Positions 33,546-42,311 of a stretch of DNA of 49,563 nucleotides are shown piece after piece; the first letter of the stretch is position 1, and each line of letters starts with the position of its first letter. The notes beneath the pieces are model-generated. The model worked only from the letters and a program-made list of their open reading frames with translations. It was not told the DNA's origin and did no database searches. Origin of the DNA: CAMTWB01 sp037441775 (GTDB taxonomy: Bacteria > Desulfobacterota > Syntrophia > Syntrophales > CAMTWB01); contig JBBIRO010000020.1 of assembly GCA_037441775.1 (NCBI GenBank), positions 1 to 49,563 on the forward strand, in the 5' to 3' direction. The position numbers were made by a program, and so were the translations under genes.

Positions 33546-35654
33546 TTGGATGCCATAACACTCAATGTTGATGGACGGGAAGTTGTAACGGAGAATGGGA
33601 AGACGATATTGCAAGCGGCGCTGGAGGGGGGAATCTATATTCCCCACTTCTGTCATCATCCTGATCTGACGCCTGTCGGGGGCTGCGGGCTGTGTCTTGT
33701 GGAAATCGAAGGGCGGCAGGGATTGCCCGCTTCTTGCTCTACGTCGGCGGAAGAGGGGATGATGGTGAAGACCAAAACGCCCCGGATCGACCGGATGCGT
33801 CGTCTTGCCATGGAACTCATGCTTGCCGGCCATCCCCCGGATTGCACGGTATGTTCCCAGTATCTCAACTGCGAGCTGCAATCCGTAAAACAATACATCG
33901 GGACAACCGAGGACCTGCGCGTGAGAAGGCGGTCCAGGCCTTTTGCCGCTGATACCTCCAATCCTCTGTTCGTACATGACCCGGTCAGGTGTATCCTCTG
34001 CGGACGATGTGTGAGGGCATGCCATGACATGCGGGGCGTCGGTGTCCTTTCCTTTATGAGGAAAGGCAGAGAAGCTTACATCGGCATGGCCTCAGGCTCT
34101 TCCCTTGCCGATTCCGGCTGCAAGTTTTGCGGCGCCTGCGTTGAAGTTTGTCCCACCGGGGCATTGAGGGACAAGGAGGAATTTACAAGAGGAAAGAGCC
34201 GTAGAGCGGCGCGTGTTCCATGCAGATACAGCTGTCCGGCAGAAATCGACATCCCCCGCTATATCCGCTACATCCGTGAAAAAAATTATTCCGCAGCCAC
34301 GGCAGTCGTCAGGGAAAGGGTGCCTTTTCCCAAAGTCCTTGGGTATGTCTGCAACCATCCCTGCGAAACGGTCTGTCGCCGCAGCGAAGTGAACGATGCG
34401 ATTTCCATAAAGGAGCTCAAGTGCTTTGCCGCAAATAGGGATAATGCCAGGTTGGGGATTAAAACCTGCCGTAAAGCCACGCCAACGGGTAAGCGGGTGG
34501 CTATCGTCGGCTCCGGACCGGCGGGACTGACCGCCGCATACTATCTTGCGAAACTGGGGCATGAGGTCACTGTATTCGAAGCGCTACCCTTACCCGGCGG
34601 GATGATGCGCATCGGCATCCCCGAATATCGAGTGCCCCGGGATGTGCTGGACGAAGAGATCCGGGAGATCAAAAGCATGGGTATTGATATCCAGACAAAT
34701 TCGAAGGTGGAATCACTGGATGTCCTATTTAATGAGGGATACCATGCCATCCTCGTTGCCGTCGGCGCCCACGCGGCGCAGAAACTGCCCATTTACGGCG
34801 CTGACCAGGACGGCGTGCTGATGAGCTTGGATTTACTAAGAGATGTGAATCTGGGGAAAAGGGTAGAAATGGGGGAAGTGGCGCTGGTTATTGGTGGCGG
34901 CAATGTGGCTTTTGATTGCGCCCGTGTTGCGCGTCGTCTCGGCGCCGGCGAAGTCCACCTGGCCTGTCTGGAGTCGAGAGATAATATGGCGGCTGCTCCG
35001 GATGAGATTGCGCAAGGGCAAGAAGAGGGAATAATTATTCACTCTTCCCGCACGTTCAGGAGTATCTTGAGGGAGCGCGGGCGGGTTATCGGGGTGGAGT
35101 GCCTTCACGTGGACTCCTTTGAATTCGATGAGGAGGGCCGAGCACAAATTAATCTTGTGGCAGGGTCAGAGCACGTCCTGCCGGCCGCGACGGTCATATT
35201 CGCCATTGGCCAGCGACCGGAGATACCGGCCGGGTTCGAGCTTGCCACCCGCCAGAACAACAGGATTGAAGTTGACCCCTTCACACTTGAAACCAGCAGA
35301 CAGGGGGTTTACGCCGTCGGTGATGCAGTGACCAAAACGGCTTCGGTGATCGAGGCCATTACCTCGGGAAGAAACGGGGCTATTGCGATAGACAAATATC
35401 TTGGGGGAGACGGCATAATTGATGAGGAGCTGGCACCGGTTGAAGAGCCTGAAGCAAGATTGGGCCGCGACGCGAGTTTTGCCTGCCTGCGCCGGAGTGA
35501 AAACCCCTGTATAACGCCGTCCGAGCGGGTTAAAAACTTCAGCAATATAGCGCAAGGGTATGATGAAGAGTCGGCACTTGAAGAAGCGAGGAGGTGCTTG
35601 CAGTGCGACCTCAGGCTCAAGATCAAGCCGGTGAAGTTTTGGGGAGAATATTGA
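33546..35654 (+). CDS. NuoG-like/GltD-like fusion oxidoreductase
   Basis: 702-residue protein joining a complex-I-type Fe-S module to a glutamate-synthase-small-subunit-type FAD/NAD(P) module. Residues 1-75 form a [2Fe-2S] domain (IPHFCHHPDLTPVGGCGLC...PASC). HPPDCTVCSQYLNCELQ is the His-Cys cluster site of NuoG, followed by two [4Fe-4S] sites (CILCGRCVRACH and CKFCGACVEVCPTG). From about 225 comes the GltD-like part: CRYSCPAEIDIPRYIR, FAD motif VAIVGSGPAGLTAAYYLAKLG, NAD(P) motif VALVIGGGNVAFDCARVARRLG and GVYAVGDAV. The start is TTG at 33546; the nearby ATG is out of frame. With the NuoF-like gene it could form an NAD(P)H-linked complex, possibly electron-bifurcating. Confidence 0.88.
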   Translation: MDAITLNVDGREVVTENGKTILQAALEGGIYIPHFCHHPDLTPVGGCGLCLVEIEGRQGLPASCSTSAEEGMMVKTKTPRIDRMRRLAMELMLAGHPPDCTVCSQYLNCELQSVKQYIGTTEDLRVRRRSRPFAADTSNPLFVHDPVRCILCGRCVRACHDMRGVGVLSFMRKGREAYIGMASGSSLADSGCKFCGACVEVCPTGALRDKEEFTRGKSRRAARVPCRYSCPAEIDIPRYIRYIREKNYSAATAVVRERVPFPKVLGYVCNHPCETVCRRSEVNDAISIKELKCFAANRDNARLGIKTCRKATPTGKRVAIVGSGPAGLTAAYYLAKLGHEVTVFEALPLPGGMMRIGIPEYRVPRDVLDEEIREIKSMGIDIQTNSKVESLDVLFNEGYHAILVAVGAHAAQKLPIYGADQDGVLMSLDLLRDVNLGKRVEMGEVALVIGGGNVAFDCARVARRLGAGEVHLACLESRDNMAAAPDEIAQGQEEGIIIHSSRTFRSILRERGRVIGVECLHVDSFEFDEEGRAQINLVAGSEHVLPAATVIFAIGQRPEIPAGFELATRQNNRIEVDPFTLETSRQGVYAVGDAVTKTASVIEAITSGRNGAIAIDKYLGGDGIIDEELAPVEEPEARLGRDASFACLRRSENPCITPSERVKNFSNIAQGYDEESALEEARRCLQCDLRLKIKPVKFWGEY

Positions 35655-35749
35655 GCCTTCGACCTTGAAGGGGGCCACTTCGATTCGTTTTTTTGGTCCA
35701 GTGGTTTAATCCAGGCGGGATAAGTACAATTACGAAAGGAGAAAATATA

Positions 35750-37242
35750 ATGAACAGGTTAAAGGCTGATGTTGTTGTCATCGCAGGGGGTGCTTCCGGG
35801 TTGCCGGCAGCGATCACTGCCGCGCAGGGGGGCGCCAAGGTCATCGTGTTTGAAAAGGGATCCACGACCGGCGGCACCGGCAATATGGGGATGGGACCTT
35901 TTGGCGTGGAAAGCAGGCTTCAGCGCTTAAAACAAATGGGACCAACCAGAGATGAAGCTTTTAAGATCTTCATGGAATCAGGCAGTATACGCTTTCCAGA
36001 GACCAGGCATTCAAAATATTCATGGATTATACCCACTGGCGTGTTGACGCTCAGCTCGTGAGGGCCTACATAGATAAAGCCGGCACCAGCATCGACTGGT
36101 TGGAGAAGCTGGGAGTGGAATTTGTTGAACCGGCCACGTATTTTCCTGGGGGACATTTCACCTGGCATATCATCAAACCGTCTTCCGGCCAACCCGGCCC
36201 GATGGCCGCGGCTACCATGATGAAGACCCTCACTGACAGAGCAAAGGAAATGGGGGTTAAAATCTTTCTTCAAACAGCCGTTAAAAAAATTCTCAAGCAG
36301 GAGAACCGAATCACAGGCGTTATTGCAGAAGACAAATCCGGAGAGCCGATCCAGGCAGAGGCTAAAGCGGTGATTATCGCCACCGGTGGATTTGGTAACA
36401 ACCCGGAGATGATCAAGAAATATACCGGATATGAGTGGGGCAATGATTTGTTCTCCTTTAGAATTCCCGGCTTGGAAGGTGATGGCATCCGAATGGCCTG
36501 GGAAGTAGGTGCCGCGCCGACGGAAATGACCATGGAAATGATTTACGGTATGCCGGGGGAATTGAATCCGGCGCTCCACGAGACATTCCGTCAACCGCAC
36601 CTTATGGTAAATCTCATGGGTGAGCGCTTCTTTAATGAAGAGGTCATGCCGAATACCACATTTACGGGCAACGCAATCTCCCGACAAAAAAAGAGGACGG
36701 CCTTCCTGATATTCGATGAAAATGTTAAGAAGCATATGGAGACAATAGGGTACGATTTCGTCAGCGTTGTTTTCCCTTTTACGAAAGTTGAAAATCTCGA
36801 TGCTTTGATCAGAGAGGCTTGCGACAAGGGTTATAAAGATGTGTTCGTGGCGGATTCTCTGGAGGAATTAGCCGGTAAAACAGGAATTGATCCCGCTGGG
36901 CTGAAGAGAACTGTAGCGGAGTACAACAGATTTTGCGAGAAGGGCCATGATGATATCTTTAACAAGAGCTATAGACTTCTCAGGCCGGTTAAGACGCCCA
37001 GGTTTTATGCCGCGAGACTTTTACCGGGCGCGTATGGCACTCTCGGCGGGATTAAAATTAATCATAAAACAGAGGTGCTAGACAGGGATTGGAAGAAGAT
37101 TCCAGGGCTCTACGCCGTGGGCACGGATTCCTGCACTATATACGGCGATAGCTATGTGTTTATTCTCCCCGGCAACACCATGGGCTTTGCCATAAACAGC
37201 GGCCGTATTGCCGGTGAGAACGCGATTGAATACATCAGATAA
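35750..37242 (+). pseudogene. FAD-dependent fumarate-reductase-like flavoprotein, broken by an imperfect 50-bp duplication
   Basis: Member of the fumarate reductase/3-ketosteroid dehydrogenase flavoprotein family. The start at 35750 has AAGGAG at proper spacing. The first frame (to 36061) covers the FAD-binding N-terminus and TRDEAFKIFM. The second frame (about 35975 to 37242) resumes with RDQAFKIFMDYTHWRVDAQ and runs through PGAYGTLGGIKIN and the C-terminal FAD site. The DNA at 35947 and 35997 is a diverged repeat 50 bases apart, so one junction holds two homologous versions of the same segment and shifts the frame. The dinucleotide motif reads AGGASG instead of GxGxxG. Natural recombination between paralogues or a misassembly of two alleles are both possible. 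No signal peptide. Confidence 0.82.
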
Positions 37243-37317
37243 CCGTTGTCACGACTATGTTCGACCAGCAGATACTTATGATATCGCAACTTCTTGTTGC
37301 CTAGCGGGGCCCGGACT

Positions 37318-38847
37318 ATGATTATCGACGAAAATGACTTTTTCCGCCAGGCTACCATCCGTATCTGTGGAAATCTCGATTTTGAATTCGCCATGCAGGA
37401 GTGTCTCCTTTACCTGAGGAACTTTATGCCTGCTGATAGGATGCAACTCAATATTTATGACCGAGGATTGGGTGCGTTAAGAACCATCGCTATCGCCACC
37501 CCCACTGAAGCCAGCAGACTAAATATGATTCTGCCTTTGGATGACCTGGGGAAGAAGTTTCTTGATGATCCCGGCCTTTCACCCGTCCTGATACGGAATC
37601 GTGTACTCATGGATCCGGTCGCAAGACCCATCGTACGCAAGACGGAACGATGGAGCGAATCCATTATGGTGATGCATCTGGCCATCAGAGAAATAAAACT
37701 GGGCAATCTGGTCCTGTATGCGGAGGGACTGGACCGCTATTCGGATGAACATCTGCGATTATTCTCGATATTGTATGAACCCTTTGCGACCGCCCTATCG
37801 AATGCCCTGCGGCATGATGAGGTAAATCAGCTCAAAGAGCTTATGGGCACTGACTCCCGCCATCTCCAGGGCGGGCTCCAGTATTTTTCCGGGGCTATTA
37901 TCGGCGAGGACTTCGGCCTAAGGGAAGTCATGGAAATGTTAAGGGAAATTGCTCCTCTGGATAGCCCGGTCCTGTTGCAGGGGGAAACAGGCGTGGGCAA
38001 GGAGATTATCGCCAGCAGCATCCATAGTCTGTCCCGCCGCAAGAACGGCCCTTTTGTCCCGGTCAATTGCGGAGCAATTCCCGATACCCTTATGGACAGC
38101 GAACTATTTGGTCATGAAAGGGGGGCATTTACCGGCGCCTTCTCGCAAAAACAGGGTTGCTTTGAGCGCGCCAACGGAGGCACCATTTTTTTGGATGAAG
38201 TGGGTGAGCTTTCACCCCAGGCCCAGGTAAGAATGTTGCGGGTACTTCAGGAGAAGAGCATCCAGCGGGTGGGAGGAACCAGCCAGATCAAGGTTGACAT
38301 CCGTATCCTTGCTGCAACCCACCAAAACCTCAATGAGATGGTCAAAAAAAGGCTGTTTCGGGATGATCTCTGGTTCCGGCTGAACGTCTTCCCAATCGTG
38401 ATCCCTCCCCTGAGGGATCGCAAGGAAGACCTCCCGGCCCTGGTCAACCATTTTATCGATAAAAAATCGAAGGAATTACAGTTGTCTCACCTGCCAAAAC
38501 TGGCCCCCGGAGCCATGTCGCCTTTGATTGCCTATAATTGGCCGGGCAACGTAAGGGAACTGGAAAATGTCATAGAACGCGCTTTGATTCTGTGTAAGGG
38601 CCGGCCGCTGACTTTTGATAATATCCTCTCTCTGGATGGTAATAAAGATCATGGCGAATCGAAGATTGAGGTAGGCGCTGATGCCTTAAGCCTCGATCAC
38701 CTTGTTTTAAAGCATATAAAGCATGCCTTGATTAAGACCAAGGGAAGAATTCATGGACCTTACGGGGCGGCGCAACTGTTAGGCTTAAATCCCAGCACGC
38801 TGCGACACCGGATGAGGAAGCTGGGGATTACCCAGGAAAGGAGCTAG
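37318..38847 (+). CDS. Sigma-54-dependent transcriptional activator with GAF-like sensor
   Basis: 509-residue bacterial enhancer-binding protein that activates sigma-54 RNA polymerase. ATG 37318 is preferred over a TTG at 37294. Residues about 10-170 look like a GAF-type sensor. The AAA+ domain has Walker A GETGVGKE (222-229), the sigma-54 contact loop GAFTGA (269-274), Walker B GGTIFLDEVGEL and the NWPGNVRELENVIERAL segment. A Fis-type helix-turn-helix closes the protein (GAAQLLGLNPSTLRHRMRKLGI). No receiver domain, so it probably senses a small molecule. Its place at the end of the catabolic cluster suggests it controls these genes, although I could not find a convincing -24/-12 promoter by eye. 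Confidence 0.92.
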   Translation: MIIDENDFFRQATIRICGNLDFEFAMQECLLYLRNFMPADRMQLNIYDRGLGALRTIAIATPTEASRLNMILPLDDLGKKFLDDPGLSPVLIRNRVLMDPVARPIVRKTERWSESIMVMHLAIREIKLGNLVLYAEGLDRYSDEHLRLFSILYEPFATALSNALRHDEVNQLKELMGTDSRHLQGGLQYFSGAIIGEDFGLREVMEMLREIAPLDSPVLLQGETGVGKEIIASSIHSLSRRKNGPFVPVNCGAIPDTLMDSELFGHERGAFTGAFSQKQGCFERANGGTIFLDEVGELSPQAQVRMLRVLQEKSIQRVGGTSQIKVDIRILAATHQNLNEMVKKRLFRDDLWFRLNVFPIVIPPLRDRKEDLPALVNHFIDKKSKELQLSHLPKLAPGAMSPLIAYNWPGNVRELENVIERALILCKGRPLTFDNILSLDGNKDHGESKIEVGADALSLDHLVLKHIKHALIKTKGRIHGPYGAAQLLGLNPSTLRHRMRKLGITQERS

Positions 38848-38916
38848 CGGGCACGCTGGACGCAAAAGAAAACGACATGACCCGCCACAAACTTTTCCTT
38901 GAGGGAAGAGGGGAGG

Positions 38917-38935
38917 GGAGCGGGGGTTTTGCTCC
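38917..38935. terminator. Possible bidirectional terminator between convergent genes
   Basis: GGAGC (38917-38921) pairs with GCTCC (38931-38935) around a loop with four Ts, within the spacer where the activator and nagZ transcripts converge. The stem is short. Confidence 0.3.
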
Positions 38936-39041
38936 TTGCCAAAAAAGTATTGTCAGACCAATTGTAACTGAATCTGTTCAAAATAAAATTAGCGACACCG
39001 GCTAAATCATTTCCAAAAGAAAGAGGGAATCGCCCCGGTAT

Positions 39042-40250
39042 TCAGTCCGCAGCCCTTTCTATTCGGCTTTTGATTGCCATTATGCGCCCATATGATTCGT
39101 CAATTCGGGCCTCGGTAATCCGGCCGGTCGCGACCAGATCGCGGATCACTTCCGCGGCGCGGTGAACAATATCTTCCTGGTAAATTGAATTATTGGCAAG
39201 GATCAGCAGATCAACGCCCGCGGCAATCGCCTTTTCGATCGCCGTATCCAGGCCAAAGTGGTTGACGATCGCCCCCATCTGCAGGTCATCCGAAATTATC
39301 AGTCCCTCGTAGCCCAGCTTCCGCCGCAGCAGGCCGCCGAGGATGTTTTGGGAAAGGGTGGCGGGCAGACTGTCATCCAACAGGGCATGGTAAACGTGGG
39401 CCGTCATTACCGCGTCGGCCATTTTCTCGCCAATTAAGATTTGATAGGGAACGAGTTCCAGTGGCGACCAGCTCGTGGTGATGTCGACCAGGCCCAGGTG
39501 CGAGTCCGTCTCCGAGCTGCCGTGGCCGGGAAAATGTTTCAGCGCGGTCAGCACCCCCTGTCCGCGATGGGCCAGGATAAATTGCCGCGCCTGGTCGGCG
39601 ACAGCCTGCGGGTTGGCGGAAAAACAACGCTCATAGCGGGCAATGATCGGATTGTCAGGATTAAGGCACAGATCCACCACCGGCGCCAGGTTGAAGTTGA
39701 TCCCGGCTGCAGCCAGGGTTGCGGCCAGGGCCGCCGAACGGCGATAGGTCTCATCCGGATTGTCCTGACCTCCCAGAAACCGGTGGGAAAATGTCGGCGG
39801 GAAACCGGCTTGCTCCTTGAGGCGGCTGATGATCCCCCCTTCCTGATCGACCGCGATGAGCAGGGGAATTGCCGCGGCTTTTTGCAGGGAAGCGGTCAGC
39901 GCCCGAACCTGCATGGGAGATTGGATATTGCGCGGTCTTTGCCTGGCGGGCACGTCATAATCAAAGAGGATGACGCCGCCTAAATGACGTTCGCTGATGT
40001 CGCGGACAAGAAAATGATTCTCATCCACCGCCAGCCCCCGAAAACCGGCCATGAGCATCTGGCCGATTTTCACGGCAAGGGGCGGGGACAGATGCGGCGG
40101 TCGCGGCATTCGGGTCGCGGCGGCGGGGCTGGTTAGCGCCTGGTTTTCCGCTGGAAGAGGTTTTTGCTCTTTAGTTCCGGGAAAAATCGTTTGACAGCCG
40201 GCTGCGGCGATGGCGACAAGCAAGAGAAGATAGGAAATTGGTCTCAACAC
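39042..40250 (-). CDS. nagZ: Beta-N-acetylhexosaminidase, GH3 family, lipoprotein
   Basis: Glycoside hydrolase family 3 enzyme that removes N-acetylglucosamine from muropeptides. The 402-residue protein has KHFPGHGSSETDSHLG at about 238-253 (catalytic His/Asp loop) and Asp321 in SDDLQMGAI as nucleophile. The N-terminus has a lipobox (LLVAIAAAGC, Cys19) followed by a Pro-rich linker, so it is predicted to be lipid-anchored and exported. That differs from cytoplasmic NagZ of E. coli and suggests a role in the periplasm. It lies 30 bases downstream of the fused TRAP permease on the same strand. Confidence 0.92.
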   Translation of the reverse strand: MLRPISYLLLLVAIAAAGCQTIFPGTKEQKPLPAENQALTSPAAATRMPRPPHLSPPLAVKIGQMLMAGFRGLAVDENHFLVRDISERHLGGVILFDYDVPARQRPRNIQSPMQVRALTASLQKAAAIPLLIAVDQEGGIISRLKEQAGFPPTFSHRFLGGQDNPDETYRRSAALAATLAAAGINFNLAPVVDLCLNPDNPIIARYERCFSANPQAVADQARQFILAHRGQGVLTALKHFPGHGSSETDSHLGLVDITTSWSPLELVPYQILIGEKMADAVMTAHVYHALLDDSLPATLSQNILGGLLRRKLGYEGLIISDDLQMGAIVNHFGLDTAIEKAIAAGVDLLILANNSIYQEDIVHRAAEVIRDLVATGRITEARIDESYGRIMAIKSRIERAAD

Positions 40251-40280
40251 GTCACCAATGGCCTCTCAATGGACAGCCAA

Positions 40281-42224
40281 TTACCGTATCCGTCGCCGCC
40301 TGATGAGTTGCAACCCGGAAACAAAAAGCAGTGATCCCAATCCGATCGAATCGGTAAGCCATCCGGGATAAATCATGCACAGCGCACCCCCCAGCAAAAT
40401 AACCCGCTCGTAAAACCTGTTCTCCACCAAGAGGTAGTTCATCGTGGCTCCCGCCAGGGCCACAATCCCGATTAACGCGGTGGTAAGCAGAATGACAAAT
40501 TCAAAAAAGTGGACGTTCTGCAACAGCAATTGGGGAGAATAGACAAACATGTAGGGCAGGATGAAGGCGGCGAGCGACAGCTTGGTGGCTTCGATGCCGG
40601 TTCTGGTCGGGTTCGCCCCCGCGATGCCCGCGCCGGTAAAGGCGGCCAGGCAGACCGGCGGCGTCACGTCGGCGAGAATGCCGAAATAAAACACGAAAAA
40701 GTGTGCGGCAATTGGTAAAACGCCCAGCTTAGCCAAGGCCGGCGCCACAATCGTTGAGGTGACGATATAGTTGGCGGTGGTCGGCAGGCCCATCCCCAGA
40801 ATCAGGCAGCCGACCATGGCCAGCAGCAGGGTCGGCAACAGGAGCCCGCCCGCCATTTCCACGAAGTTGTTCGATACGGTAAGGCCCAAAGCGGTGAGCG
40901 AAGAGGTGCCAATGACAAAACCGACTATTGCGCAGGCGATGGCCACCCCCAGCGCCGACCGGGCTCCGTCACGCAAGGCGACGATTAGCTTGGGGAAGGT
41001 GATCCGCGTATCCGCCCGGACCTGGCTGACCAGAATGACGCTGACTATTCCCCAGAAGGCGGCGAAAATCGGTGTAAATCCCGCAATTAACAGGCCGATG
41101 ATGACAATAATCGGAATCAGCAGATGCCCACTGGCTTTCATCACCTGTTTAACCTGTGGCAGCACCTCCGGAGGAAGGCCCCTCAAGCCTTCTTTCTTGG
41201 CGGTCAGGTGAACGCTCATGAAGATGCCGAAGTAGTATAAAACGGCGGGAACCAGCGCGGCGGTGATGACCGTCTTGTAGGGGACCCCCAGAAATTCAGT
41301 CATGATGAAGGCCGCCGCCCCCATTACCGGCGGCATGATCTGCCCTCCCGTCGAGGCGCTGGCCTCAACGGCGCCGGCAAAATAGGGCTTGTAACCCACC
41401 TTTTTCATCAGCGGAATGGTAAAGGCGCCGGTGGTGGCGGTATTGGCAATCGAGCTGCCGTTGATGGTTCCCAAAAGACCGCTGGAAAAAATGGCTACCT
41501 TGGCGGGGCCGCCCGCGTATCTTCCCGCGAGCGCCAAGGCCAGGTCATTGAAGAAACGGGCGCCGCCGGAGATATTTAAAAAAGCCCCGAAGAGGATGAA
41601 GAGAAAAACGAAAGTAGCCGAGACGCCCAGAGCGACGCCATAAATACCCTCGGGAACCACGTACATGTGCTGGATGATTCGCTCCAGGCTGTAGCCCCGG
41701 TGTTCAAACATGGCGGGGGCGTAGCGGCCGAAGTAGCAGTATAGTAAAAAGATGCTGGCTAGAATGGGCAGGCCCCAGCCCAGCACCCGCCTGCCCGCTT
41801 CCAGGAGCAATAAGATGGCGGTGGCGCCCAATACCATTTCCAGCGGAGTTACCCTGGCTCCCCGCATGACGATCTGATCGAAGGCGACGATCAGGTAGCC
41901 GTTGACAACTACCGAAAGCAGGGCGAAAAGCAGGTCGAGCCAGGAGAAAGAATCTTTTTTTGTTCCCTTGCGGCTGGAGGGGTAGAGGAGAAAAACCGCC
42001 GTCAACGCAAAAAGCAGATGCCAGGTGCGTTGAATATTGGTGGTCAGAACGCCGAGGCTGGCCGCATAGAGCTGGAAGGCCGACATGGCGACCAGCCAGC
42101 CCGCGACCAGGTTGCCTCGCCATCCCGAAAACGTGCGGAAACGCGATTCGGCTTCAAATTTTTCTAACAGTTCCTGCGCCTTCTTTTTTTCCGCCTTATT
42201 GTCCAAGTCGCCTAACGTATCCAT
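40281..42224 (-). CDS. TRAP transporter fused permease (DctMQ type)
   Basis: 647-residue inner-membrane protein with DctQ-like and DctM-like parts in one chain, the permease form paired with TAXI binding proteins. After a charged N-terminus (residues 1-35) many hydrophobic helices follow. Motifs include GAFLNISGGARFFNDLALALAGRYAGGPAKVAI and NGSSIANTATTGAFTIPLMKKVGY, then EASASTGGQIMPPVMGAAAFIM and GMGLPTTANYIVTST. It follows the TAXI binding protein, separated by a GC-rich hairpin. Solute not predictable. Confidence 0.94.
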   Translation of the reverse strand: MDTLGDLDNKAEKKKAQELLEKFEAESRFRTFSGWRGNLVAGWLVAMSAFQLYAASLGVLTTNIQRTWHLLFALTAVFLLYPSSRKGTKKDSFSWLDLLFALLSVVVNGYLIVAFDQIVMRGARVTPLEMVLGATAILLLLEAGRRVLGWGLPILASIFLLYCYFGRYAPAMFEHRGYSLERIIQHMYVVPEGIYGVALGVSATFVFLFILFGAFLNISGGARFFNDLALALAGRYAGGPAKVAIFSSGLLGTINGSSIANTATTGAFTIPLMKKVGYKPYFAGAVEASASTGGQIMPPVMGAAAFIMTEFLGVPYKTVITAALVPAVLYYFGIFMSVHLTAKKEGLRGLPPEVLPQVKQVMKASGHLLIPIIVIIGLLIAGFTPIFAAFWGIVSVILVSQVRADTRITFPKLIVALRDGARSALGVAIACAIVGFVIGTSSLTALGLTVSNNFVEMAGGLLLPTLLLAMVGCLILGMGLPTTANYIVTSTIVAPALAKLGVLPIAAHFFVFYFGILADVTPPVCLAAFTGAGIAGANPTRTGIEATKLSLAAFILPYMFVYSPQLLLQNVHFFEFVILLTTALIGIVALAGATMNYLLVENRFYERVILLGGALCMIYPGWLTDSIGLGSLLFVSGLQLIRRRRIR

Positions 42225-42262
42225 GAAAAATAAAACCTCTTGATCTGATTTGCGGTGGGCGT

Positions 42263-42286
42263 CGGGGCGTGATTTGCCACGCCCCG
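42263..42286 (-). promoter_or_regulatory. Intercistronic hairpin between TAXI binding protein and fused permease
   Basis: Perfect 9-bp stem CGGGGCGTG/CACGCCCCG with a six-base loop, located just after the binding-protein gene on the minus strand. It parallels the hairpin at 20775-20814 in the other TRAP operon. Confidence 0.7.
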
Positions 42287-42311
42287 TTTATCCTTGTATC
42301 GTCTATTGTTT

